The notes under the pieces are model-generated. The model was not told the origin of the DNA, ran no database searches, and saw nothing but the letters and a program-made list of their open reading frames with translations. Below, piece after piece: positions 14,522-26,318 of a DNA stretch of 26,318 nt; position 1 is the stretch's first letter; the number at the start of each line of letters is the position of its first letter. The DNA is from Smittium culicis (Eukaryota; Kickxellomycota; Harpellomycetes; Harpellales; Legeriomycetaceae), in assembly GCA_001970855.1 (NCBI GenBank), contig LSSN01002635.1:1-26318 (forward strand), read 5' to 3'. A program made the position numbers and the translations under genes.

Positions 14522-16919
14522 TTTTCGTAAGTATGGCTATTTGTTAGCTAATGTTGCTTGCTAAAAAATTGAAGGTAGTGTGAGAAGATGAGAGAAGAAG
14601 GTAGAGATGTAAAGCTTTAATGAACGATGCTTATTAATATATAAAACCGCTAGAGATAAGAGGGAAAGCAACAAAGGGTTCGTTAGAAAAAGATAAAAGC
14701 AAAGAAGCAGGACTAAGCAGTTAACACAATTTACTTTTGTTTTGCGCTTGGAGTATGGATAGAAAGGCTTTATAAAGATATTCAATCTTTTTTTTTACTT
14801 TAGTGAGATTGAACTCGCTGCGCTCAAATATATGCTAATCCACAATACAATTGTCAAAATTTTGACTTTCTCCAAACCTTCAAAGCATCTTAATTGTTCT
14901 CTTGTCCAATCGTCCTCAAGATATCTCTTATTAAAAACTTCGGTGTCTCCCTCCCATTCGTTGATTCAGTTATCATTACACTTTGCGTCTATCCAATGGA
15001 CACTCATCTGTCATGAATTAATAGGCAACACTTAAAGTCACGCTATTGGCCATCTATAAGCATTTATTTAGTCAATAGTAAATAGAACATGGACTTTTTA
15101 TGAAGCATCGCTTATGATTAATAAAAGCATTTATTCGTTGGCATTTTTATCAAAGCTTTCTATTTGCTACCTAATTATACCCTGCCACCAAACAATTATT
15201 ATTACTATAATTAGGCATTTCTATTACGTAGGTTTAATAATTACCTATTTTACCATAGTTACTCGCTATCCATACCCACAAGAATCTAAGGCATAGAAAA
15301 TAAAAATATTTCTGTAAATAGGCTAAAAAAGACTCCATAGTCTATGAACAAGGCGCTTACATTCACTTGGAAGCACCAAATTGAAGCTTGCTCCATAGAG
15401 CGCTCAAACGGAAAAAAAATAATTGTAACTAAAGTATTACAACGCATTTTCTTGGTATTATATAGACCGCCATAAACTCTATATGTACCAGGGTACAATA
15501 TAAAATTAAATGCTACACACTAACTTTACCTGAAATAAATATCGTTTTAATAGTATTGGATTAATAAAGACATGATTTTCTGGCTCCAAATTGTCCATTT
15601 ATAGACTCAGTTTAGTCGCTTTTTAATACAGCTTTAAAACAGGCTGTTATACTATATAAAATTGAAAATCTATAAAATTATTACACTAATAAATATTATG
15701 AGATTAATTTATTTTTTACACATATATCCACACAAGCTATAAAAATCAATGACATCACTGAAATAACTAAAATACATTTAAAACATATTACTGTGTTATG
15801 TTATATACTTTCGAATTATTGTATAAGAATGGTTTACAATTTTTTCAATTAAACTTTTCTGAAGTGCCTATTAAATGAAATCTAATGATGACCCCTTACC
15901 TTATAAAAATAGCTTATCATTCTGGTTTTATCGGAGATTAAACTTTCCAGAAAAAGCGCTTATTATATTTCATATAGGTTAAGGTTAAAAAAATTCTGAC
16001 TATGCTTTGAATTATGCTCTATCTACATGTTTATTATATTGGTTTTTATATATTGCACAAGATATTATTTTGCAGCAAAATACTAATAAACTAAAGCCGC
16101 TATCTCAAAATGAAATCCTGTGCTAAATGAAAAAGATATTATTCTACTCTAGCATATCCAATATAAACAATTACTAATTAGATCATTGTGTACTTTGACA
16201 ATGTAAAATATGGTTTTATAATAAACCCATAATTCTTTCTATTGAAATTTAATCGCTTTGAAACAAAAAAAATAATGCATATTATCCTTTTTTTATTAAT
16301 TATATACTTAAAAGAATCAAACTTGAAAACTGTGATTCATGTACTGTGTGTTTGACCAATAGGTATAATTAGTAGCAGTTAGAAATTATTCTTTATCCAA
16401 TTATATAAGGATAATAAACTAACAAAGAATTTATGATTGGCTTTATTAAAATTTATTTCGTTGTCTTTTAAAAATCTCATTTTTATATTTTTAAACAATC
16501 ATTTAATTAACTCTGATATAATAAAAGCATCAAAATAAAAAGCTTTTTGACGAAATAAATTTAATTATATGCAAATATATTATACGATAAATTTACCTGC
16601 TAATTTACACCTACAATCATTTCGCGCGCTCTAAAAACATCACTTAAACTCAACTCAGCGTCAACTAAATCACAGCTCGTTCTTTTTTGTGTAATTAATT
16701 TTAGAAATAAAATTGGAACGCCTGATAATAACTAGAACTTCGGACGGTATACCACTTTCTTTTTTTTTATTTACAAAACTTGCTCTTATAATTATAGATT
16801 TAACAAAAAATTGTTTTTTACACAGCTTACTAAAAACTCGCATGTATTAAATCATACTCAGTTTAGCGCATTTATTCAGACTCATAAAATATCAATATCA
16901 AACCATTATATTCTTTTCA

Positions 16920-16923
<4 letters not shown>
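14522..16923. other. intergenic region upstream of SEC63
   Basis: Holds the SEC63 promoter and 5' leader on its left side, though no specific element stands out. Short open stretches occur on both strands (for example 15114-15296 plus, 15286-15498 minus, 16600-16731 both strands). None has a start codon, splice frame and family motif together, and stretches of this length are expected by chance at this base composition. Base composition is mixed, with GC-richer patches near 14820-15060, 15330-15420 and 16610-16760. Confidence 0.5.
14795..15007 (-). pseudogene. coding-like open stretch with internal stop, unidentified
   Basis: From ATG at 15005-15007 one minus-strand frame reads 13 codons, meets TGA at 14966-14968, then stays open for 56 more codons to TAA at 14795-14797. 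The product is hydrophilic and strongly charged at first, including EGDTEVFNKRYLEDDWTREQ and RCFEGLEKVK, then ends in a hydrophobic stretch. The antisense frame is also open but is Ser/Leu/His-rich, as expected of the reverse of a coding strand. No family is recognised. It could be a gene relic, an unspliced exon, or chance. Confidence 0.2.

Positions 16924-16951
<28 letters not shown>
16924..16951. repeat. (TA)14 dinucleotide microsatellite
   Basis: Fourteen uninterrupted TA units. The tract ends in TAG, which could act as a splice acceptor for the short open stretch that follows. Confidence 0.95.
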
Positions 16952-16952
<1 letters not shown>

Positions 16953-16954
<2 letters not shown>

Positions 16955-17056
16955 GAGCTTGATACTGCGACCGAATTATCCAGCTATTTTGAACATCTGC
17001 TCATAGAAACTATGTTGATATTAGATGTTATTTTGTTTAAAGATAAATTTATATAA
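16953..17056 (+). other. candidate terminal exon, very weak
   Basis: Directly after the TA tract and its TAG, the plus strand encodes a protein-like stretch including ELDTATELSSYFEHLLIET, ending in TAA at 17054-17056. It is GC-richer than its flanks. No convincing upstream exon or start codon was found, and I do not recognise the sequence, so it may be chance. Confidence 0.15.
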
Positions 17057-20000
17057 AAAAATATTAAATATGGTTTAAATTTTGATATAAGGTTCATTTG
17101 ATTAAGAAAAGTAGTGATTGTATTAATAATAGTTTATCAAAAACAAATTAAATCTATCTATTTAAATACTAAATTTGTCTGTTTAGCTTCTCATCCATTT
17201 TCACTTTAACTTTTCCCATTCTTTGACGATGACTCTTTTTTTGGCAGTTTTTAAACTTTATGACTTATTGTCAATTTTTGTGATATTAATTTCTTAATAT
17301 TATTATTATTATAAATTTCACTTAATTAAGTCATTAACTATTATGTTTCATTAAAATGTCAATTTTAGTTTGAAATCATTATTATAATCATCAAAGTTAA
17401 ATTTTTAAAAGATAGTATTCAGAAAATACAACAAGAAATAAAATTATATAATCAGTTTACAAAGAGAATTCTTTGGCTGGTTCTAGAATTCCACATACAA
17501 CTAAATTTTAACATTTCAATTCAACTCTTCTCGATATGCAAATTATTATAGAAATTATTTCTTTTGTTCTTTTGATGATTATATTTAGTTTAGTAAATAG
17601 AATCTGATTATTCTTAAAATTTTAAAATCCATACTCTTGATTAATTTCCTGTATTTTAAAATGAATACATTCCGTGAAATATTATATGAGCGATTCTTGA
17701 CAAAGAATCAAATATTTTGTAGCTTAATAGTACTGCAAAGAATAATTTAATGTTATTTTAATTGTATGTATTGGAAAGGAAATTTGATTATTATATTTAT
17801 TCAATTGATTTTGAATATATAATTTGCTAAAAAAAAATTAATTATTATTTTCTACATCAATTTTTTTTAGAATGTTTAGTATATTGAGCTCGTTTTTTCT
17901 AAAAGCAACATCTTTGACAAAAAATCCACAAGTAATTAAATTTAGATATAGTGACAAAAATGCTAGTATTTCAAACCAATACAAAAATATTATTTATCGT
18001 ATTGATTATTTTTAATGAAATGGCAAAAAAAATACCAATTTAATCAGATTGGAAAAAATGACAAAATTTTACAATATAGACAAGTATAATTGAATTTTTA
18101 CCATATTGAAAAATATTTATATACATTATATTTAAAAATAAGTAATAAATATGCTAACATTTTTTTTATTTTTTTAATAATAGCAATTTGAATTTTTAAG
18201 TGTAAAAAAGTAGCTTATTAAAAATTTTAAATTTTACAATAATTATAACTTTATAAAACTTTATATGCTTTCAGTTATATTTTTACACTTATTTTTTGTA
18301 TAAAATAAGAAACTGAAATTATTATTTGATTTGATTATTAAGTTAAACGAGTAAATATTCCTATAAAAAAATCAATTTAAAAACAAATGAGGCTATTTCC
18401 TTACATTTAAGAAAATATTCCGGAATGTTTTTTTTACTTATACCGAAAGAGTTACGGTGTATTATTTTATTTGATATAAATTATATAGCTTCTTATTACT
18501 TTACTTTTCTTTTTCAGATTTTTTTTTCTTTATAAGAGGGTGAATAGCGGTATCACCAGAAAATATTGTGCTTATTTCTATATTAATTAATGATTTTTGA
18601 TTTGATTTTGCAACTAATTTTATCATTTATTTACTTTAAATAAATGATTGTAGTTTTTTTTATTATACATATCATTGGTATAGAAAAAGCCATGAATGAA
18701 ATTGAAAAATCTTCAGTTTTTTGCTATAATTATCTGTTTCCGAGGATTTAATATTTCTGGAACAATAAATGTTTACAGATAACTTTACTTCTGTCCTTTT
18801 ATCTAATTTATGAATATAGTTTAATTTATATTGATTAAGTTTATAGTGATATTTTGTGATAATTTTTTTGGTTATTTTATTTTACGATTAAAAATCGTTG
18901 ATATTTTTTGTAAATGTATGCTCTCGGATTTGCAAAACACAAAGAAAAAAAATCACATTACATATATTTTCGATGAATAATTTGATTCTTTTTATTGTAG
19001 ATGGATAAAAAAAGCTTAATTATGATATATCTACTAATAATTAAATCAACTGAAAAGATGCTAACTTCTTCCTGACTTATGGAATATAAAAATTAATTTA
19101 CTTATCCTTTTTATTCTTATAAAATTTCCTGCTGTAATAATATTCTAAAAAATTTTTCCATATATAATTTTAATTACACTAGAAACATTTTTATTTATAT
19201 TTTTTAAAAAAAATACGGTTTTAGTATTATAACCTTTAAACGTTGATATGTTTCTTAGATTAATAGTATTTAGAGATTTTTTGCTGATAAATTCAGAATT
19301 AATTATAATAATCTAAATAAATCAATAAATATAGTATTTTCGCCATTTTTAAAAAATTTTTATAAATTTTGAAAATATTTAATAATTTATAACATTTATG
19401 CATTTTTTGATTAAAAACTATTTTTAATCTCGAATAGATTCTTCAGTTAGTCTTTAATTTTTTTTTGTCATAATTTTCAAATAAGATACTATTTTTGTAA
19501 ATATCCTTAAACTTTATAAACACGCTTTAATTTATACCATTTCTGAGTTTATTGGCATATAATCTATTTAATTAAAAGATCAAAGCTTAATAAAAAAATA
19601 GAATGTTATAATTTATTTTTTAAAAATTTTTTTTCATGATTTTATACCAGTTTTAGGCGCTCTTTGTGTAAATGAAATATAAAATTAGAACCTAATACAT
19701 TTTTCACCTTAAAAATTGGGTTTTAATAAATAATTTTATCATTTAAATGGCTACAAATAATCTATCTAATAAATATTAATTCAAAAACATTTAATTTGAC
19801 TATAGCTTGTATTAAATAACATTGATTTTGGATATTTTTCAAACAATAATTTCAAACTGATCATAATTTTCTTATAAAATTTTATACCATACGAATTGGA
19901 ATATTTTTTGATTATTTTTTGAGGAATCAATAACTAAAATTTTATAAAAAAAATCCATTTTGTGTATAATTTAGCTATTATTAAGAAGCCACACTATATA

Positions 20001-23000
20001 CATATGATGGAAAAAAAGCTCATTTAAAACAAAATTGATCTAAAACCTAGATAAAATTTATGTAAGTTCTGATATTATTCAAATAATATAAAAATATAGT
20101 AGGCCTTGGATACCAAATTTTACAATAAATCGATATAAATTAAGCTAGAATTAAAGCTATAGTAATACCAGTTTATACTTTCCAAATTATATTATAGATC
20201 ATTTATAAGAGGTTTAAGCTCCATAATTTTTATTTATCGGATTAATAGATGAGAAATATTTTATAACTGAAATAATTAAAAAAAAATTATACTAATACCA
20301 GCTTTAAAAGAAAGAAACCGTTTTTTTTTTAATTTGGTCATTTTTATAATTGAAAATTTTGCTCTTAAAAAATACCATTATTAAAAAAATTTAATAAAAT
20401 TAAATATAATTTTCAAGTTGTATAAATAAATTTTATATCTTTAGTATATACGATCTTTATCGCTATTGGTATTGGTATTGGTATTGGTATCCAATTATTT
20501 TTTTCTAAAATTAATTAAAAAATTTTTTTTAAAATTTCCTATTTTTTCCTCGAATTTTTCACACGTTTATTGTACTTGTGGAATAAATATGTTATTTTAT
20601 ATTTAAATAAAATCAATATAAAAGTATTAAAGTTCAATTTATTAATATAAATATATGAAATATTATAATGAATACATAAATGAATATAAATTATTCAAAA
20701 CTATTATATAATTGACATTACTAGTATTAATTAATTTTAATTTCATTTAAACTCCAAATAAAATTTTTTTTGAAATATTTCATAAAAATTCGCACTTTTG
20801 ATTTCGAGCCTAAAATTTTTCATTCTTTAATCTTGAAAATTAAGTTTATACACATGAATTCCATAAAGACTATATTTGTAATTCTAAATATTATTACTTA
20901 ATTTTTTATTAATTTTATAGTTGTTGAAGCTATTTCTTTAAAATTATTTGCGTAACTCAGAAAGTAAAAAATTTGAAAATGAAAGTAAGAAAATTTAACC
21001 ACTACGCATTATTTTTTATATCTATTTAATCAATCATAAGCTATTCAAATATGTTTTTAAAGATAATACTGAAAAAATAAATCGCAAAATAAATAAATAA
21101 TTGAATTTAACAATAAATCATAAACATATACCAATTGGGTGTAAAGAGGTTCAAACCCGTCTAGATAGATTTCAAAATAAAAACCTAAAACATTCACAAT
21201 CTTTAATTAATCAACAGTCCAAATAAAAAATAATATAATGAAACTATTTTTCTTTACTTTAACTAAAAATTATATTTAAATATCAAGAAAAATAGAAAAA
21301 AAAAGGAAAATAGAGATAAAAAATGGATATCCAAATTCAAATATCTAATTATTGTTTTATAAAAACTAATTATCTATACCATATTGTATATTAATTTCCA
21401 GAAATTCGAAAAATAAAAAAACGTATAATAATTTAAATAAATTAAAAATTTACTAATGGCCATCGCGAAATATTTTTATTTTCTAATATTTAACTTGTAT
21501 ACTTTCTTATCAGAATAAAAATACTTATTCCATGTGTTTCAATTATTTTCTAATACATCTTTTTATTGGATAATATTTATTTTTTGCATGCTAGTGCAAA
21601 AAATTAAATCTTAAAGAGTAAAAAAAAATTTAAAGTAATTACAAAAAAAAAAAGCTTCAAATTTTTTTGTAATAATACTTTTTTTATTCCAAAATCACCC
21701 CAAATCTAGCTAAAATAGTGAAGAATTTTCTGGGTGTGAAATTTGTGAAGAACCAGAAGTGACAAATGAGCGTTTAAAAATGTAAAATAATAATTTAGAG
21801 CTTGAAAAAATTCAAAATATAATCAATATTTTGGAATATCTTATTAAATTTTTTTTTTAATTTTAATCATTTAATTGGTCAACTACTATCTCATTTGGTA
21901 CTTTGAGTTAGTCGATTCTATAAATATTATGAATATTTTGACGCTAAAAATTTTAATTGAGCTCTTTATAGATTCTGAAAACATTTTAAGTGTGCGTTAA
22001 ATTAAGTTTTTCAATAATCTTTTTAAAAATTTCTTACTCTAACAGGTTTTTTTTTATGGTGCCAAAAAAAAAATTGTATGGCGAATGCTATCACTCTTTC
22101 TACTAAAATAATACAGTTTATATCTCTTTTAGGGAAACGCATATTTTATTCTCTAGCCTTTTCCATCTAAAAATAAAATTATTTCTGGATCATATATTCG
22201 TAATCATTATAATATGATGATAAGAACTCAAGATTTTTAACTTTTATTTTCAAAAAAATTATTATCTTTAAAAATCTGACTTGAAAGTATAAAGAATAAT
22301 TTATCCAAATTTTTAGCAATTTTATTAGTTTTATAAGGCCAGAAATTTCTTTCTCTGAATAGAATTTATTTATACTAAAAAATTGAACTGAGTATATAAA
22401 TATGTTTTTTTTAATCTTCAGCGCTAGATGTCTGTTTTTTTATAAATAATTAAACACTAATCAATGAATTTCACCCTAAAATTGTATACAATTATAAATT
22501 AGTGGGTAGGAACTAAGAGTGGTGCCTACTTTCAATAAATCAGATAAAAAATTTTTCACAAATATTTAGATATTTACTTGATTATGAGCCAAGTTTTAAA
22601 ATTATTCGAGCTTAAGTACAGTATCAGATTATTAAAAAAAACTCAATTATTCTAGAATTTATATAATTTATTGTTTAAAATAATATTTTCTCATTCTTAT
22701 TGTTAATGTTTATGTTTTTAATCATCTATATAATTTATTTTTCTATTATTTAAATAAAGAATTACATAAGGGGTTTAAAAGTACAATGAATTTTTTAAAA
22801 AAAAATTTATAGTTTTTTGAAAATCCATTTTAGTTTATATTTGTAAGTATAAGCGATGAGGAAATTTTGATGTTTCATAAAATCTAGTTTTTTATTATTT
22901 AGAGTAAAATAATTAGAAAAGTGATCAATTATAATTATTTTTATCAAATAATGCCGGTTGTAATAAAGAAAAAACTACTAAAAAACTTTTATGAATCTCA

Positions 23001-23736
23001 AAAAAATATAATTACACAGCTTATGCTGCAAGGAAAATTTTATTTGAAATATTTTTAAAATTTAATCACAAATTGTTCAATTATTATATTAATTTATATT
23101 AAACTTCAAATAATTATTCAAATATTAAATGACAGTAATTGCAACCATTATTTTATGTCAAATAGTAAATTATTGACCACAAAGCTCGAAAATGTATATA
23201 TACAATTTCTTAAATAACAATAATGCTTATTTTGGTCACATCAACCAAAATCTAAAGGTATTGATAATCTCAGATCATAATGAAAGCAATTTACACAAGT
23301 TTAACAGCTTTATTTGTGAAATTTATAATAAAAGTCAGACATTTCACAGATTAATTGTATAAAATCTGAGAAAAATTGCTAAAAAAAAATAAAATATTAA
23401 ATTTTAAAAAATATATAATAGATTATTAGTTGATTTTTATTTTATAGATTGTAATTTAATAATTTAATTTTCTATAGGCCATTGGTTTTTTTAAAAAAAT
23501 AAAAATTATTTTATACCTAATAAATACAATAAATTAAATAAAGTTAATGTAAAACTACGAAAATTTTCTTTTCAGCGCTATTTTTTCAAAATTATACCAA
23601 CCAACTATATATTATAATATCAATTTATCCTACTTGAAAATGAGCCCAAAAACCAGCATAAAAAATTAAATAAATAACAACTGGAAAAAATTATTATATT
23701 AAATTTTAACATATAGTTAATTTCTTTATCAAAACA
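17057..23736. other. 6.7-kb gene desert, extremely AT-rich
   Basis: Almost continuous A/T sequence broken by short mixed words. I found no reading frame with coding character, no tRNA, and no long repeat. A hexamer microsatellite at 20464-20490 is the only clear structure. Together with the next segment this looks like heterochromatic or long intergenic DNA. Confidence 0.65.
20464..20490 (+). repeat. hexanucleotide microsatellite (TATTGG)4.5
   Basis: Four exact TATTGG units followed by TAT. It is the only GC-containing tandem repeat in the desert. Confidence 0.95.
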
Positions 23737-25169
23737 TTGCTTTATTATGAACTAAGCAAAAAGAATATTATAAATTTTAAATCTCAATCCAATTTAACAG
23801 AATCTTTCCTAAAAATTCACCTAGAAAAAGATTTTAAGAGGCCTAATATCACATTTTCCACAGTACTTGTTTCTTGCACAGAAATTACCGCTGCGAAAAC
23901 TGAGTATTACGACACATATCGATATATATATACAAATGAATAATGACAAAGAAGATTTCGCAAAAAAAAAAAAGCTAAATATACGGGACGCTGAAAGCCG
24001 TCTTTAATTTTTAATACCATCTTATATTTTCTCCCATTTTTTTCTATAACTTATCGGATTTATATAGTATTCACACGATTTTGTGAAAATTTTGAGAGAC
24101 TTTAGCATTGATTTATTTATACATTTAAATTTAAATAGCTCACAATTACTTGATCATAACATATACGTTAATTTTGGAACAAAAATAGGTTCATGCGTTT
24201 GTACATATCGGCGGAAAGATTTCCAAGACACTAAGATAGGCCATTTAGTATGGTACTTTTTCCGGTTGGTTTAAAACGATTGTAAATTATGGCAACACGA
24301 GATAAGAACTTTTTTTTTTTTTAAAAAAAAGGCAGCTAGCGTTTTAAAAAAAAATATAAATAAGATGATATTATAGCTTAAATGTATTTTACAATTAGAT
24401 AAAATACAAATCATAACCAAAAAAAAGATAAAAAATGAGAAAACTATGACTGTATAGGGTTGAAAATGAAAATTTATAAAGAAAGGTTTATCTGTATTAT
24501 AATGATATACCGATATACTCGGTATTCAAAACAAAAAATTAACAAATTAAAGAAAGTATCGATTTTAAGCGATGTAATGGAATACAAATATACATTTATA
24601 ATGTCTTTCTGTAGATGCTGAACTATAGAAGCGCTGATAAATTATAAAATTAGAAATTTATAGTATAAATTTAAGAAAGAAGGGGTTTAAAGTAACCAAA
24701 CATCTACAAGTTTCGGTATCGCGCGAGTATAGCTTTTGTAGAATATCAGTTAATTTTCCAGATTTCAAGAGAAATTTTGACTCAAATTGGCTTGCTAAAG
24801 CAATAGAAACCGGAAATTCATTTATAAAAAATCATTTATCACCAGCATATCTAATATTAATAAGCTAAAGAAGGTACGAGTTCACACATTATTGAGCTTT
24901 ATTTTTTGGGGGGTATTAGACGGCGAGATAAATGCTAATTCTATTAATCGATATGTGTAAATTCGGAAATACTCGCGCGTTGTATATATAAAGTGATATA
25001 TTTAGATACTTAAAAAAAAAAACAATTTCAAACTCTTTTCTAGCTATTTATAGGTGTGGGGGATAAAAAATCGATGCACTCAATTTCTTATCAACCTGAT
25101 GTAATACAACTGAATATAAATATAATTAAATGGTCCAAACTAGCGAATCTTTTGTTACCATACTTTTAA
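23737..25169 (+). other. chain of coding-like open fragments, possibly a decayed element
   Basis: Four plus-strand stretches have mixed, protein-like codon content in an otherwise empty region. They are 23737-23943 (contains KDFKRPNITFSTVLVSCTEI), 24083-24274 (contains NFGTKIGSCVCTYRRKDFQD), 24641-24868 (75 codons, contains HLQVSVSREYSFCRISVNF) and 25044-25169 (contains ISYQPDVIQLNINIIKWSK). None begins with a suitable ATG, they lie in different frames, and stops and poly(A) tracts separate them. I recognise no family. They could be pieces of an old mobile element or a dead gene, but at this base composition several open stretches of 60-75 codons are expected by chance. Confidence 0.2.
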
Positions 25170-26318
25170 AAATTCAAATAATAAGCCAAATACTTTGAAA
25201 TACCAATTTTAACAATATAGAAACTTGCAAGACAGGAACAGATTTTAAATACTATTCTCTACGGGAAAAAAAATCCAAAAAGTGATCCGACTTTTCATTA
25301 TCTTGTAGGGATTAGTCATAGGGATAAGCCTATTTTTATTTATAGCTTTTGAATTATCCACACGCATTTTACTTCATACACTTGGTAGATTTTTTTTTTT
25401 TATAATTTAAAAGTGAAAGTGATAAATAGAAAATGTGTTAATTGCAAATATATTATTCGGAAGCAATTCAAATTTTCCGATGTCAATAAATAGGAGTTTC
25501 TGCCGATAGTAAGAGTCATTAGAGATGGTGTGAATCTGTTAGTTAGTTGGGGAATGGTATACTCTTCGATACTACGCTTTCGAATGTCAATATCAAATAT
25601 CGCGAAGAGTATTTGTTATTAGGTTTGATTGCACTAAAAAAAATCAATACTATTAGAAATAGTGGGTTTCTATTGAATGATGTGGTACTGAAGCATTAGT
25701 TGGTGTGTTTTATTTAAAATAGAACGAGTTAAAATTTAAATACAAGTATTAGTATACAGGTGTATTATGGTAAAATTTTCATGGGATTATGTTGTTTATA
25801 CGGGGAGGGGGGTATATACAGTATTAACGAAATAATAATAATGAGATTATAAGATTAATTTTAATTTGAATAAAAAGCTAAGAAATAATAAATTGAATTT
25901 TATTTCAATTTAATATCTAACTAAAAATAATAGAGTTGTTTTAAACATATACAAATTATATTTATAGAATATATATATATTTGGGGGGTAGGTGGAGGGC
26001 TAAACGAGCGCTTATTTTATTATTTTTTTTTAGAATAGAGTGGGGATGGAGTATAAATTATCGAAATAATTTCAAAATAATTATTTATTGTTTTAATACA
26101 AAATTGAAAAAGGTAAAATTGTAACAGTTATATAGCAGAACACTACAAGCGAAATTTATAACAAGAAAAGTGATGATGTGGGGGGTGGAGATATATTTAT
26201 TATTGGTAAATTATAGTTCTAGTGATACATGGGTGGAAAAAAGCTAAATGTCTAAAAAAATTTACTAAAAGAAAGTTATTGGTCTATAAAGAAAAAAATG
26301 AGACAAGATGGGTCGAAA
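25170..26318. other. intergenic right end with strand-biased G runs
   Basis: No gene was found. The plus strand carries repeated runs of four to six G and very few C runs. Blocks include 25802-25812, 25983-25999, 26042-26051 and 26180-26190, the last three ending in a TGGAG core. Two similar runs lie just upstream (24908-24913, 25058-25062). The sequence continues past the window edge. Confidence 0.55.
25559..25612. repeat. 10-bp perfect inverted repeat, 34-nt spacer
   Basis: ATACTCTTCG (25559-25568) is matched by CGAAGAGTAT (25603-25612). GATA/TATC words just inside the left arm could extend the pairing with a bulge. It could be a cruciform, a hairpin or a palindromic binding site. Confidence 0.65.

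Noticed and set aside
15286..15498. 70-codon minus-strand frame ending its first part at a GTAAGC donor-like site
   Set aside because: There is no ATG within a sensible context, no matching acceptor or neighbouring exon, and no recognisable motif.
16600..16731. 43-codon minus-strand stretch with protein-like content (SCDLVDAELSLSDVF)
   Set aside because: The plus strand is equally open here, there is no start codon, and stretches of this length are expected by chance; no partner exon was found.
16690..16760. Plus-strand LIITRTSDGIPLS, resembling the N-terminus of a Sec22-type longin SNARE
   Set aside because: There is no ATG, the following frame turns into low-complexity sequence, and no later Sec22 segments (longin core, SNARE helix) are found downstream.
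17205..17257. Short minus-strand ATG frame (MGKVKVKMDEKLNRQI)
   Set aside because: Only 16 codons, with no splice partner; indistinguishable from chance.
21148..21158. GGTTCAAACCC, a match to a tRNA B box
   Set aside because: The flanking bases do not form a T stem (two mismatches in five pairs), and there is no A box or acceptor stem at the right distance.

Overview
This is an AT-rich nuclear fragment from a eukaryote with mitochondria. It has three intact, densely intron-split housekeeping genes on the left and a gene desert on the right. All 38 introns I could place are GT-AG and 64 to 138 nt long. A mitochondrial-type isoleucyl-tRNA synthetase and a yeast-like Sec63 suggest a fungus, most likely an early-diverging, low-GC lineage. 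That placement is inference and I could not test it.

Layout. 1-217 (minus): decayed endonuclease end of a LINE-like retrotransposon running off the left edge. 849-2183 (minus): PLP-binding homeostasis protein (PLPBP/YggS family), 7 exons, 241 aa. 2184-6125: intergenic, AT-rich, with short repeats. 6126-11168 (plus): mitochondrial isoleucyl-tRNA synthetase (ISM1 type), 22 exons, 1026 aa. 11169-11740: gap between convergent genes, containing a compact GC-richer island of unknown nature. 11741-14521 (minus): SEC63, 12 exons, 637 aa. 14522-26318: about 12 kb with no gene I can support. It holds microsatellites, a few coding-like open stretches that may be relics or chance, and a G-run-rich last 1.4 kb.

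The three exon chains each join into a single frame with a length divisible by three, and family motifs run across nearly every junction, so the models are well supported without transcript data. The genes do not form a pathway: PLPBP acts in vitamin B6 handling, ISM1 in mitochondrial translation, and SEC63 in ER protein import. PLPBP and ISM1 are divergent across 3.9 kb; ISM1 and SEC63 are convergent with stops 572 nt apart.

I did not find a convincing new biological system. The best candidates for a second look are the GC-rich island at 11379-11526, the relaxed 5' splice sites including a GTTTTA donor, the 30-nt PLPBP microexon, and the strand-biased G runs near the right end.
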